From Chloroflexota bacterium (GTDB taxonomy: Bacteria > Chloroflexota > Anaerolineae > Promineifilales > Promineifilaceae), in the NCBI GenBank assembly GCA_024223125.1, contig JAAEOP010001005.1, forward strand, positions 1 to 10,417: a stretch of DNA of 10,417 nucleotides, written 5' to 3'. The translations under genes were made by a program, and so were the position numbers. The notes below the pieces were generated by a model, which saw only the letters and a list, made by a program, of their open reading frames with translations, searched no databases and was not told where the DNA came from. Shown in pieces: positions 1 through 8,700 of the stretch. Position 1 is the stretch's first letter. Each line of letters opens with the position of its first letter.

Positions 1-1
1 G

Positions 2-427
2 CAGTCATCCTTTGCAGCCTGGGGAAAAGCGGCCGAATGGGTAACGGCCGATCACTCGCTAGAGTCTTCTCTGAGTGAAGAATCACCCCTGGCGCGATTG
101 TATGAGTTAGATGGCTTTGTGCTGTTGTTGGGGGTGGGGCATGGTAATAATACATCGTTTCATCTGGCAGAAGTGCGGTCTGGTATGGTGGATAAGATGC
201 GAACAGGCGCACCGGTGTTGGTAAACGGCCGTCGCCAATGGCAGTGGTACAGCGATTTTGATTATGATGATGATGATTTTGAACCATTGGGCGAAGCGTT
301 TGAAGCTGCCCATTCCATTTTGCGAGACCGGGTAGGATTGGCGGAATGTTGTTTATTTTCACAGTGTACGGCCGTTGATTTTGCCCAACAATGGTTTTGT
401 GACAATCGGAGGAAGGGGAATGTTTAG
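2..427 (+). CDS. AAC(3)-family N-acetyltransferase, C-terminal part (5'-truncated by window)
   Basis: The frame is open from base 2 to the TAG at 425-427, giving 141 residues of a protein that begins outside the window. It starts with a QSSFAAWGK stretch, matching the S-F-A-A region of the AAC(3) antibiotic acetyltransferase family. Further on come SPLARLYELDG, then LLLGVGHGNNTSFHLAE, the family's conserved G-x-G-x-x-x-N-T-S-x-H-L-A-E block, and near the end RVGLAECCLFSQCTAVDFAQQWF, which fits the usual C-terminus. Such enzymes transfer acetyl from acetyl-CoA to an amine, classically the 3-amino group of 2-deoxystreptamine aminoglycosides. Many chromosomal members have unproven substrates, so resistance should not be assumed. 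A run of acidic residues (DFDYDDDDFEP) lies mid-fragment. The TTG at 98 is an internal Leu codon, not a start. The stop overlaps the accC start, suggesting co-transcription. The family call is fairly sure; the substrate is unknown. Confidence 0.82.
   Translation, partial: QSSFAAWGKAAEWVTADHSLESSLSEESPLARLYELDGFVLLLGVGHGNNTSFHLAEVRSGMVDKMRTGAPVLVNGRRQWQWYSDFDYDDDDFEPLGEAFEAAHSILRDRVGLAECCLFSQCTAVDFAQQWFCDNRRKGNV
408..422 (+). promoter_or_regulatory. Ribosome binding site fixing the accC start inside the preceding gene
   Basis: GGAGG at 408-412 lies seven bases before the ATG at 420-422, still inside the acetyltransferase reading frame. The two genes overlap as ATGTTTAG (420-427). This picks the ATG at 420 over the in-frame TTG at 375, which would add 15 residues with no resemblance to biotin carboxylases. 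The overlap suggests translational coupling. Confidence 0.85.
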
Positions 428-1934
428 CAAAATCTTGATTGCCAACCGGGGCGAGATTGCTCGACGTATTATTCTGGCCTGCCGGGAATTGGGGGTAACG
501 GCCGTAGCCATTTACTCTGATCCTGACGCCAACGCCCCCTGGGTACGCCTGGCCGATGAAGCGTATCTGTTGCCGGGCGTATCGGCCGCCGAAACGTATC
601 TGAATCAGGATGAAATTTTAGCTATAGCGGCCCAATGTGGCGCCGAAGCCATCCATCCTGGCTATGGTTTTTTAAGTGAGAACCCCACCTTTGCCGCTGC
701 CTGTGCCGCACGCAACATTACCTTTATTGGCCCCTCAGCGGTGGCGATGGAGCAGTTGGGCAGCAAAGCGCGGGCACGAGAAATTGCGGAGCGGGCCGGT
801 GTGCCGGTGGTTCCTGGTGTGGATGGGGCGGGGATGGACACGGCCGAATTGCAGACGGCCGCTGCCCACATTGAATTTCCCATCCTCATCAAAGCCAGCG
901 CCGGAGGGGGGGGGAAAGGGATGCGGGTTGTCTGGTCGGCCGAGGAGTTTGCCGACGCGGTGCAGGCCGCCCGCATTGAAGCCCGTTCTGCTTTTGGCGA
1001 TGATCACATCCTCATAGAGAAATACTTCACTGAAATTCACCACGTAGAAATCCAGATTTTGGCCGATCATCACGGCAATGTATTGCATCTTTTTGAGCGG
1101 GAATGTTCGGTGCAGCGGCGTCATCAAAAGATTATTGAGGAGAGTCCGGCCCCCATTATTCAAGATGATGATCTGCGGCAGCGAATGGCGACGGCGGCCG
1201 TTTCATTGGCCAAAGCGGCCGATTATAGTAATGCGGGCACGGTGGAATTTATTGTAGATGGGTCGGGTAAATTTTACTTTTTGGAGATGAACACCCGTTT
1301 GCAAGTAGAGCATCCGGTGACGGAACTGGTGACGGGGTTAGACTTAGCTATCTGGCAGATTCGCGTAGCCAATAATACACCATTGCCATTTTCTCAAGAT
1401 GCAATTACTCAACGGGGACATGCTCTGGAATGCCGGGTGTATGCCGAAGACCCGGCGCAAAATTTTTTACCTTCGATGGGGGAGATTGTTTATTTTCAAC
1501 CTCCGGCCGGCCCAGGCATTCGGGTGGATGGGGGAATTGAATCGGGCACGGTTGTCACTCCCTATTACGACCCTATGTTAGCCAAAATCATCACCTGGGG
1601 GCATGACCGGGAGGAGGCCATTGGCAAGATGGAGAAGGCGCTGCGGGAAACGGCCGTGTTGGGTGTCACCACCAACATCCCTTATCTATTAGCTATTTTG
1701 CAGGAACCGTATTTCCGCCAGGGACAAACCAGCACCAACTATTTGCAGCAGCATATGGCTGATTGGCAGCCGGAAGATGAGTTAGAAGAAGATATGTGGT
1801 TGAGTACGGCCGTGTTTGAACTACTGCAAGGAGCGGGGAAGGGGCAAAGGGGGACGGCCGTGACAACAGACGAATCAATCCAACCTGACCCCTGGCGAGA
1901 AACGACTTCCTGGCGCAATGTTCACCCAGACTAA
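420..1934 (+). CDS. accC: Biotin carboxylase subunit of acetyl/acyl-CoA carboxylase
   Basis: This 504-residue ATP-grasp enzyme would carboxylate the biotin of a carrier protein using bicarbonate and ATP, the first half-reaction of acetyl-CoA (or propionyl-CoA) carboxylase, in the cytosol. It opens with FSKILIANRGEIARRI, the typical N-terminal fold start. ATP-grasp features in order: K116, K158, the glycine-rich loop AGGGGKGMR (161-169), HHVEIQILAD (207-216), ECSVQRRHQK (228-237), E276, and EMNTRLQVEHPVTE (289-302) with metal- and biotin-site Glu, Asn, Arg and Gln; R339 sits in ALECRVYAEDP. All key residues appear intact. About 55 residues extend beyond the roughly 449 of the E. coli protein, ending in a low-complexity tail; this resembles longer acyl-CoA carboxylase alpha subunits, but no biotin carrier domain is present. 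No accB or carboxyltransferase gene lies in the window. It overlaps the upstream acetyltransferase and is followed by a terminator-like hairpin. Confidence 0.95.
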   Translation: MFSKILIANRGEIARRIILACRELGVTAVAIYSDPDANAPWVRLADEAYLLPGVSAAETYLNQDEILAIAAQCGAEAIHPGYGFLSENPTFAAACAARNITFIGPSAVAMEQLGSKARAREIAERAGVPVVPGVDGAGMDTAELQTAAAHIEFPILIKASAGGGGKGMRVVWSAEEFADAVQAARIEARSAFGDDHILIEKYFTEIHHVEIQILADHHGNVLHLFERECSVQRRHQKIIEESPAPIIQDDDLRQRMATAAVSLAKAADYSNAGTVEFIVDGSGKFYFLEMNTRLQVEHPVTELVTGLDLAIWQIRVANNTPLPFSQDAITQRGHALECRVYAEDPAQNFLPSMGEIVYFQPPAGPGIRVDGGIESGTVVTPYYDPMLAKIITWGHDREEAIGKMEKALRETAVLGVTTNIPYLLAILQEPYFRQGQTSTNYLQQHMADWQPEDELEEDMWLSTAVFELLQGAGKGQRGTAVTTDESIQPDPWRETTSWRNVHPD

Positions 1935-1935
1935 G

Positions 1936-1993
1936 GGCTTGCCCATTTTTAACTTTGGACTTTGGTAAACGGGCAAGCCTTTGCGTTTTCTTA
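1936..1993 (+). terminator. Terminator-like hairpin after accC
   Basis: GGCTTGCCC (1936-1944) pairs perfectly with GGGCAAGCC (1971-1979), just after the accC stop. A T-rich but interrupted tail follows. The 26-base loop contains a tandem ACTTTGG repeat (1952-1958 and 1959-1965). The 9-bp GC-rich stem is good; the long loop and broken T run make it a weaker intrinsic terminator than the one after hppA. Confidence 0.55.
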
Positions 1994-2056
1994 TCAAAAC
2001 TTATTTGTGAACGCATCCTAAGCAGCCGCATCCATCAAGACACATAGTTTGAACGT

Positions 2057-2085
2057 TTGACAGCGATTGTGCCATTCGTTACAAT
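2057..2085 (+). promoter_or_regulatory. Sigma-70-type promoter for hppA
   Basis: TTGACA at 2057-2062 is a perfect -35 hexamer. After exactly 17 bases comes TACAAT (2080-2085), one mismatch from the TATAAT consensus. Transcription would start near 2092, giving a leader of about 70 bases before the hppA ATG. It lies downstream of the accC terminator, so it would make hppA an independent unit. Confidence 0.7.
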
Positions 2086-2088
2086 CGC
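2063..2088 (+). promoter_or_regulatory. Inverted repeat across the hppA promoter, candidate operator
   Basis: GCGATTGT (2063-2070) and ACAATCGC (2081-2088) are perfect 8-bp inverted copies with a 10-base gap. The left arm starts right after the -35 box and the right arm covers most of the -10 box. A dimeric repressor bound here would block the polymerase. The symmetry is seen directly; the operator role is inferred and no regulator gene is in the window. Confidence 0.45.
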
Positions 2089-2096
2089 CGCGCTCT

Positions 2097-2116
2097 AGCC
2101 CCATTCGGGGGTTTTT
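2097..2116 (+). other. GC hairpin with T run in the hppA leader
   Basis: AGCCCC (2097-2102) can pair with GGGGTT (2108-2113) around a 5-base loop (with one G-U pair), running into five Ts at 2112-2116. It would lie only about five bases after the predicted transcription start, so it may be a 5' stabilising hairpin. It could instead terminate read-through from accC. The sequence alone does not decide. Confidence 0.35.
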
Positions 2117-2147
2117 CCACATATTTTGAGAAGAAGAAATATTTTTT

Positions 2148-2167
2148 GGAGGTTTAGGTAAGTTATG
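2148..2167 (+). promoter_or_regulatory. Ribosome binding site of hppA with long spacing
   Basis: GGAGG at 2148-2152 is followed by a 12-base gap before the ATG at 2165-2167, longer than the usual 5-9. No better start codon lies closer. The encoded N-terminus (hydrophobic segment from about residue 18) suits a membrane pyrophosphatase, so the ATG is kept. Confidence 0.6.
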
Positions 2168-4480
2168 GAACTGTTTTACTCTGCGGCGGCGCAAACCGCT
2201 GCCCAAGAATCATTGCCGCTACTTTGGTGGCTTGGCCCGGTGGCGGCCGTTGTAGCCCTCGCTTTTGCCTGGTATTTTTACCGTCAGCTTATGGTTGAAA
2301 GTGAGGGGAGTGACAAGATGATTGAAATTGCTCAGGCTGTTCGTGAAGGCGCTATGGCGTACCTGTCACGGCAGTACCGGGTGGTGGCGCTTGTCTTTGT
2401 TATCCTTTTGGTTGTTTTTTCGGTGATGGCAGCAATCGGGTTACAGAATCCGGTTGTACCCATTGCCTTTATTACAGGTGGATTTTTCTCTGCATTGTGC
2501 GGTTTCTTTGGCATGAAGACGGCCACAAACGCTTCGGCACGGACGGCTCACGCAGCTAGCCAGAGCCTTGACGCCGGTTTGCGGGTCGCTTTGCGAGCCG
2601 GGGCGGTGATGGGTCTGGTTGTTGTTGGCTTTGCCTTGCTAGACATCTCGGCCTGGTTCCTAATTCTCTACTATATATTGCCATCCATCCTGCCCGATGG
2701 TGGCTTTATTATGGTGACAGGTAATCCACTACCCATTATTACGGCTACGATGTTGAGCTTTGGCATGGGTGCGTCTACTTATGCTTTGTTTGCTCGTGTG
2801 GGTGGCGGTATTTTTACGAAAGCGGCCGATGTAGGCGCTGACTTGGTGGGTAAAGTGGAAGCTGGTATCCCGGAAGACGATCCCCGGAACCCAGCCACAA
2901 TTGCGGACAATGTAGGCGACAATGTAGGTGATGTAGCCGGTATGGGCGCTGATTTGTATGAATCTTATGCCGGTTCTATTTTGGCCACATCGGCGTTAGG
3001 AGTCGCGGCCGTGGTAACGGCCGGGACTGCCTTCTATGAAAATACGGGCCTGACACAAATCCAATGGCAGCTTCGTTATATTACGGCGCCAATTGCGCTG
3101 GCGGCCGTCGGTGTCTTCCTTTCTATCATGGCTATTTATCTGGTGCGCACAGAAGAAGGGGCCAGCCAGGGTAAGTTGATTGCCGCTTTATCGCGTGGTT
3201 TGTATGCCAGTTCTATTGGTATCGCTATTTTAGCTATCCCTATTGTGTATATATTGGATCTGCCCAATAAGTGGCCGGTGTGGATTTCCATTGTGACCGG
3301 TTTAATTGTGGGTATTATCGTGGGTAAATCCACCGAGTATTATACTTCCCATGCCAGCAAACCAACGCAGGGCATTGCCGACCAAGCAGACACCAGTCCG
3401 GCTACATTAATGATTGAGGGGTTGGCAGTGGGTATGGAATCTACTGGCTTGCCGGTTGTGGCCATTGTCATTGGTATTGCCGTGAGCTTTTATGTGATGG
3501 GTGGCCTGCTGAATATTTCAATGGGCTTGTATGGCGTTGGTATTGCGGCCGTGGCGATGCTCTCTACGCTGGGTTTTACACTGGCTACAGATGCGTATGG
3601 TCCCATTGCCGATAATGCCGGCGGTAATGCAGAAATGTCGGGCTTAGACCCCAGTGTGCGCGATCGTACCGATCAATTGGATGCGGTGGGGAACACGACG
3701 GCCGCAATCGGTAAAGGGTTTGCTATTGGGTCGGCGGCGTTAACAGCGTTAGCATTGCTGGCTGCGTATCTGGAAGAAGTGCGTTTGTCTCTAATTTTGC
3801 ATGGCGACGCGGCATTAACTTCGCTTAACGGTGGCCGTAACATTGCCGAATGGACAATGCAAGATTTCATGGAATTTTACAATGTCACAATTCTGAATCC
3901 GGCCGTGTTGATTGGGGCGATGGTTGGAGCGGCTACCGCTTTCTTTTTCTCGGCGATGACAATGCGGGCTGTGGGCCGGGCGGCCGGTGGTATGGTAGAA
4001 GAAGTACGTCGCCAGTTCCGTGAAAAGCCGGGCATTTTGGAAGGAACAGAGCGGCCTGATTATGCCCGTTGTGTAGAAATTAGCACCTTGTCGGCTCAGA
4101 GAGAAATGATAGCTCCTTCAGTTCTGGCGATTTTAGTGCCGGTAATTATAGGCGTGCTGTTTGGTGTGGCCGGTGTGCTTGGTCTGCTGGTAGGTACGCT
4201 GGTAACAGGCTTTTCGCTGGCGGTGATGATGTCTAATACTGGCGGGGCCTGGGATAATGCCAAGAAGTATATTGAAGAAGGACATCATGGCGGCAAAGGA
4301 TCGCCAGCCCATAAGGCGGCCGTTGTCGGCGATACCGTTGGCGACCCGTTTAAGGATACTTCTGGCCCATCTTTGAATATCCTCATTAAATTGATGGCTA
4401 TGACTTCGGTGGTGTTTGCCGGGTTGGTAACATTCATAGCCGAGGGTCAGGGTTTGGTGATGATTTTGTTTGGTGGATAG
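2165..4480 (+). CDS. hppA: Membrane-bound ion-translocating pyrophosphatase, K+-dependent type
   Basis: This 771-residue integral membrane enzyme hydrolyses pyrophosphate and uses the energy to pump H+ and/or Na+ out of the cytoplasm. Length and pervasive hydrophobic segments (for example 22-40, 73-92, 147-173, 309-326, 430-447) suit the family's roughly 16 helices. Substrate and Mg2+ motifs are intact: [18 protein letters not shown] (215-232), then [20 protein letters not shown] (237-256) and [13 protein letters not shown] (259-271); [10 protein letters not shown] at 478-487; and [19 protein letters not shown] at 720-738. In [10 protein letters not shown] (509-518) Ala513 and Gly516 are the pair seen in K+-dependent enzymes; K+-independent ones carry Lys and usually Thr there. 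A glutamate is present in the helix after GADL (E266), but it does not settle Na+ versus H+. The gene has its own promoter and a strong terminator, so it is probably monocistronic. Identity is very sure; ion specificity is open. Confidence 0.97.
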   Translation: MELFYSAAAQTAAQESLPLLWWLGPVAAVVALAFAWYFYRQLMVESEGSDKMIEIAQAVREGAMAYLSRQYRVVALVFVILLVVFSVMAAIGLQNPVVPIAFITGGFFSALCGFFGMKTATNASARTAHAASQSLDAGLRVALRAGAVMGLVVVGFALLDISAWFLILYYILPSILPDGGFIMVTGNPLPIITATMLSFGMGASTYALFARVGGGIFTKAADVGADLVGKVEAGIPEDDPRNPATIADNVGDNVGDVAGMGADLYESYAGSILATSALGVAAVVTAGTAFYENTGLTQIQWQLRYITAPIALAAVGVFLSIMAIYLVRTEEGASQGKLIAALSRGLYASSIGIAILAIPIVYILDLPNKWPVWISIVTGLIVGIIVGKSTEYYTSHASKPTQGIADQADTSPATLMIEGLAVGMESTGLPVVAIVIGIAVSFYVMGGLLNISMGLYGVGIAAVAMLSTLGFTLATDAYGPIADNAGGNAEMSGLDPSVRDRTDQLDAVGNTTAAIGKGFAIGSAALTALALLAAYLEEVRLSLILHGDAALTSLNGGRNIAEWTMQDFMEFYNVTILNPAVLIGAMVGAATAFFFSAMTMRAVGRAAGGMVEEVRRQFREKPGILEGTERPDYARCVEISTLSAQREMIAPSVLAILVPVIIGVLFGVAGVLGLLVGTLVTGFSLAVMMSNTGGAWDNAKKYIEEGHHGGKGSPAHKAAVVGDTVGDPFKDTSGPSLNILIKLMAMTSVVFAGLVTFIAEGQGLVMILFGG

Positions 4481-4524
4481 GGGCGGTAGTCCGTAATTCG
4501 TAATCCGAACACGGAACACTCTCC

Positions 4525-4561
4525 AAGGAGCGTAGTCACATACAGACTACGCTCCTTTTTT
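4525..4561 (+). terminator. Strong Rho-independent terminator after hppA
   Basis: A perfect 13-bp stem pairs 4525-4537 (AAGGAGCGTAGTC) with 4545-4557, with a 7-base loop (4538-4544) and a six-T run at 4556-4561. It sits 45 bases after the hppA stop. The reverse strand has only two As at the matching place, so it should act mainly on the + strand. Confidence 0.92.
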
Positions 4562-4569
4562 GTTGGGTG

Positions 4570-4584
4570 TATAATGTGGGTATG
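4570..4584 (+). promoter_or_regulatory. TATAAT -10 box six bases before the deacetylase ATG (leaderless start)
   Basis: A perfect TATAAT (4570-4575) lies directly after the hppA terminator and six bases before the ATG at 4582. Initiation at the usual distance would begin at or next to the A of that ATG, giving a leaderless mRNA. In agreement, no purine-rich ribosome binding site precedes the ATG, only a T-rich and G/T stretch. No convincing -35 hexamer is seen, as that region lies in the terminator stem. Confidence 0.55.
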
Positions 4585-5619
4585 AGTACAATTTTTGTTT
4601 TTACCCCAGCGTTGGATCATACGAAACAAGGGCATCCTGAAGGGGCGCACCGCCTGGCAAAGCTGCGGCCGTTTTTGGATCGGTCTGGCATTCTGGCTGA
4701 TTTGACCCAGTTGGAGGCGAGATTGGCTGGTATGGATGCGCTACGCCGGGTACATTCTGCGGCTTTGATTGATCATGTGCAGTCTGTGTCGCGTCGGGGT
4801 GGGGGAGTACTGGATTATGGAGATACGTATGCCACGGCCGCGTCCTATGATTTAGCTCGTCTAGCGGCCGGCGGTTGTATGACGGCCGTAGACGCCGTCA
4901 TGTCCGGTCAGGCTAGAAATGGATTTGCTCTGGTACGGCCGCCGGGACATCATGCCGAAAAGAATCAGTTGAGCGGGTTTTGCCTGTTTAACAATGTGGC
5001 TGTGGCGGCTCGTTATGCTCAGGCTGCTTACGGCATTAAGCGGGTTTTAATTCTGGATTTTGATGTCCATCATGGCAATGGGACGCAAGATATTTTTTAT
5101 GAGGATGATTCAGTCCTGTTTATGTCCATGCACTTGTTTATACCACGCCTGTTTTATCCGGGAACAGGCTCTCTGGCAGAAATTGGGATGGGCACGGGCG
5201 AGGGATATACGTTGAATGTACCTCTGCTGCCGAATGTGGGGGATGCGGGATATCAACAACTGTTTACAGAAGTGATCAGCCCCAGAGTGAAAACATTTGC
5301 CCCCGAGTTGATTTTGATTTCGGCCGGATTTGACGCCCATTGGCAAGACCCGCTGGCGATGGCTGGTTTGAGTTTGACGGGATATGCCCAGTTGACGCGG
5401 TCTTTGGTGGAATTAGCGGATGGGGTGAATGACGGCCGTATTCTGTTCGTATTAGAGGGTGGCTATTTAATAGAAGCGCTGCATTATGGCATTCTCAACG
5501 TGTTTTATGCCTTAGCCGGGCGGGATGAAATTCAAGACCCGTTGGGCGCAATGCCCCAATCGGAACAAAATATTGGCGACCTGCTGGATAGCCTCAAAGT
5601 GCATCACTTGATTTCTTGA
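4582..5619 (+). CDS. Histone-deacetylase-family zinc hydrolase (AcuC / acetylpolyamine amidohydrolase type)
   Basis: This 345-residue protein belongs to the arginase/deacetylase fold and should remove acetyl or other acyl groups from lysine side chains, polyamines or a related amide in the cytosol. The tandem catalytic histidines are in RPPGHHAE (H123, H124). Predicted zinc ligands are D161 and H163 in LDFDVHHGNGTQ and D251 in SAGFDAHWQDPL. The active-site tyrosine is Y295 in LEGGY. NHPEGAHR-like sequence near the N-terminus (HPEGAHRLAKL, 18-28) and YPGTGS (192-197) are also family features. The whole family core is present, so it should be active. The ATG at 4582 is preferred to the GTG at 4567, which overlaps the -10 box and would add only MYNVG. 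It stands alone between a terminator and a 113-base gap; the substrate cannot be told from context. Confidence 0.93.
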   Translation: MSTIFVFTPALDHTKQGHPEGAHRLAKLRPFLDRSGILADLTQLEARLAGMDALRRVHSAALIDHVQSVSRRGGGVLDYGDTYATAASYDLARLAAGGCMTAVDAVMSGQARNGFALVRPPGHHAEKNQLSGFCLFNNVAVAARYAQAAYGIKRVLILDFDVHHGNGTQDIFYEDDSVLFMSMHLFIPRLFYPGTGSLAEIGMGTGEGYTLNVPLLPNVGDAGYQQLFTEVISPRVKTFAPELILISAGFDAHWQDPLAMAGLSLTGYAQLTRSLVELADGVNDGRILFVLEGGYLIEALHYGILNVFYALAGRDEIQDPLGAMPQSEQNIGDLLDSLKVHHLIS

Positions 5620-5666
5620 GGGAAACTTTGCATAATATTTGAATGAAGTTGACAATAAATATAGTT

Positions 5667-5709
5667 AGTATTCAGTAAACTGAACACTGTAAACCGATAA
5701 CTGAATACT
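5667..5709. repeat. Inverted repeats in the gap before the TPR/acidic gene
   Basis: AGTATTCAGT (5667-5676) and ACTGAATACT (5700-5709) are perfect 10-bp inverted copies 23 bases apart. The left arm also pairs locally: TTCAGT (5671-5676), AA, ACTGAA (5679-5684). The DNA is AT-rich and lies in the 113-base gap 5620-5732. No T run follows, so it is a weak terminator candidate for the deacetylase gene; it could equally be a regulator site for the next gene, whose promoter I cannot place. Confidence 0.5.
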
Positions 5710-5732
5710 TGAAGTAACTACACTGAGTCAGA

Positions 5733-8700
5733 ATGACAACCATAACCCTCCACGAATATATCGAAAAAATAGATCAATTTATTGCCGACAACCAATTGGA
5801 TGAGGCTGTAGCGCACAGTCGCAATATTTTGCAAAAGTTTCCGCGCCACATAGACACATACCGGCTTCTGGCCAAAGTGTTGTTGGAACAAGAGCAGTAT
5901 GAAGATGCGGCCGATTTGTTTCAACGAGTCTTGAGTACTGATCCCAATGATTTCATCGCTCATGTGGGTATGTCCATTGTTCTCAATGCTGATGGTGAGT
6001 ATGAACAGGCGCTGTGGCATTTGGAACGAGCCTTTGAAATTCAGCCCTATAATGCGGCCATTCAAGAAGAATTACGGCAGCAATATGCTCAATTATCAGA
6101 TAATCCGGTAGATCGTATTCCGCTGACATCTGGGGCATTGGCGCGTTTATATATTAAAGGGGAGATGTACCAACAGGCGGTAAAAGAGCTGCGCCATACG
6201 CTGGATGAAGTGGAGGATCGGATTGATTTGGAAGTGCTGCTGGCAGAGGCGCTGTGGCTCAACGAGCAACGAATTGATGCCGAAGAGGTATGCTTGAATG
6301 TTTTGGAACGGCTACCAAACTGCATCATGACCAATGCCATTTTGTCGGAAATCTGGTTGCAAACGGGTCGTATTGGGGAGTCGCAAAAATATTTGCTGCG
6401 ACTGCAAGAGTTAACGAGTCTGGACCGGATGCATTTGAATTTAGAAACGGCCGTTGGACGAGCATTTTACACAGACGGCGCACCCACTTTGCCGGAAAAA
6501 ATAGAACTTGAATTTATAGGCGCTATTCCCGATATGCCTGCACCCGCGGTGGTCGGTGAAACTCCCTCGGCCGATTGGATGAATGATGTTTCGTTTGACG
6601 CCGATATAAGCGAGGGGTTGGAATATGGCGACCAGCCTGATATTGTGGTGGAAAGCGAAAGCGGTATGCACGACTATGATTGGATGGCTGATGTGCATGA
6701 TGACGATGACACGGCCGCAGATATACCCTTAGAATCGGAATGGTTTATGGATGACCATGAAGAAGTGGCTGCGGCCGCTGTTCAACCGACGGCAGAATCA
6801 GATTGGTTAGCCGATGTCGATGACTCTGCCGTCGCCAGCGATATCATTGATGAAGAATTTGAGCTGCTATTTGCCGATAGTATGGCCACTGATGATCCGG
6901 AACCGGAAACAGAACCTGCCAAGCCGGAGACGGATTGGTTTGGGGAACAGGCTGCGGATGGTGAGTTTGTTGTCGAGGAATTTGCTTCTGAACAAGCGGT
7001 GCCAGATTGGCTGAATGATCTGGTTGGCGAGCAGGACCAGGATATGGTTGAAAATGAAGCCGCGTTAGAGATGGAGATGGCCCAATCGGATTGGTTTGTT
7101 GATGTGGACGGTGAAGATGAGCCTGTGCTGGAAGAGACTGAGGCTGAGGGGATTCCTGACTGGTTAAATAATTTAATGGATGAGCCGAAGGTAGAGGTTG
7201 GGGTAGATGAGGCTTCTTTAACAATGGCTGCAGCGGGGGAGACAGTAGAAGCTGAGGGGGCAGATGAGGAACTGTGGTTTTTGGAAGATGTAGATGAAGA
7301 TGGTGATGAAACGACTGCAGATGAAGCCATTCCTGATTGGTTATTGGGGGCTGCGGACGGGGTGGATGACGTGACGGCCGATTCCCCAGCAGCCGAGATC
7401 ATACCTGAACTAGAACTTGCAGCCGAACCAGATGAAGCCATTCCCGATTGGTTGCTAGGCGCAGACGGGGTGGATGACACGGCCGTTGCCAGCCAGGAAG
7501 AGGATGACCTGGATTGGTTTGGGGACCTGGTAGAAACTGACGTCCAATCACCCCAGAAACAAGCGACTATACCAGAAGATGGACTGCCAGATGATTTATC
7601 GGCCGTAGATGAAGATGAGACCCCATTGGAACAATCTGACGCCGTTGAGATAACTGGTTTGTTGGCAACTTTGGCAATAGATGAACAACTAACGGCTGAT
7701 GAGGTGGATGACACAGTTGCCACAGATGAGGATGAGACCTTGTTGGACCAACCTGAATTTGGTGGGATAACTGGTTTGCTGGCAACGATGTCCATGGATG
7801 AACAGTTGGCGGCCGATGCAGAATCAGCAAAGGATAGCGCCGGCGAAGATGAGGCTGATTGGCTGGCTACTTTAAGCCAGGTTGAGGGGGAAGATGAGCA
7901 ACCTGAACCAGAAAGTGAAGATGATTTCTTGTCTTTAGAAGACCTGGAGTCGTGGGTCGGGGATAGCGCTGAGGATAAAAGCGCTGATGATTGGCTGGTA
8001 GATGAAGACGTCGGTCTGACTTCGCTCCTGGCGGCCGTGGATGATCAATCTGAAATTGAATCATCTTTGCCTGACCAAATAAGTGAAGTTCTTTCTGGCA
8101 GCGATGAAGATGAAATCCCGGCCTGGTTATTAGGTGATGATCTGGAAGGTTCAGATGAAGTGGAGGCTATAGTGATGGGCGATAAAGATGAGAAGGAATC
8201 TGAACAACCGGTACCGTCTCAGCCGGAGATGGAGACAGAGGATGATTTGGTTGCCGCAGATATTACCGATTGGTTATCTGATTTAAGTGATGATGAAACG
8301 GCCGTTGTTTGGGATGACGATCATATCGGAGAAACAGCCGAAGATGACAAAGAAACAGCATTTGAGAGTAGTATGACCGATTGGTTGTCGGATGCTTCTG
8401 AGGAAGAACCAGATGTTGTGTTGGACGATACCGTTGAACCAGAATTTGATATTGAAGCCGGTTTGACCGATTGGTTGACTGATTTTGAGGATGAGCCAGA
8501 GACGGCCGCAAGTGGGCTGTTGGCTGCTTTAGACGACCCTTCGTTTTCGACTGAAGAGCCATTGCCTGATCTGGAAAGTGTGGGGTCGGAATTAGAACTA
8601 GAAGCGGGAGAGGTGGAAGCAGACATTCCTGAAATTTCCTCCGAAGAATTGTTTGCGACTGACGAAGATAATTTGCCAGATTGGTTGACTGATCTGCCCG

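Noticed and set aside
98..100. TTG at 98 as the start of a small separate gene.
   Set aside because: The same frame is open to the window start and encodes the AAC(3) QSSFAAWGK region, so it is an internal codon.
375..419. TTG at 375 as an upstream start for accC.
   Set aside because: It would add 15 residues unrelated to the family, while the ATG at 420 has a well-spaced GGAGG.
662..1163. Minus-strand open frames inside accC and a plus-strand frame at 676-1017.
   Set aside because: They overlap the conserved ATP-grasp core of accC, whose frame is clearly the coding one.
4133..4519. Minus-strand open frame of 128 codons at the end of hppA.
   Set aside because: It lies mostly antisense to the conserved C-terminal hppA motifs and has no recognisable protein signature.
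4481..4524. Similar neighbouring words CCGTAATT and CGTAATCCG just after hppA.
   Set aside because: Too short and imperfect to call a repeat element or site.
4567..4569. GTG at 4567 as the start of the deacetylase gene.
   Set aside because: It overlaps the TATAAT box, has no ribosome binding site and adds only five residues.
5649..5677. TTGACA at 5649-5654 as a -35 box for the TPR/acidic gene.
   Set aside because: No acceptable -10 hexamer lies 16-18 bases downstream; nearby TAGTAT is only 11 bases away.
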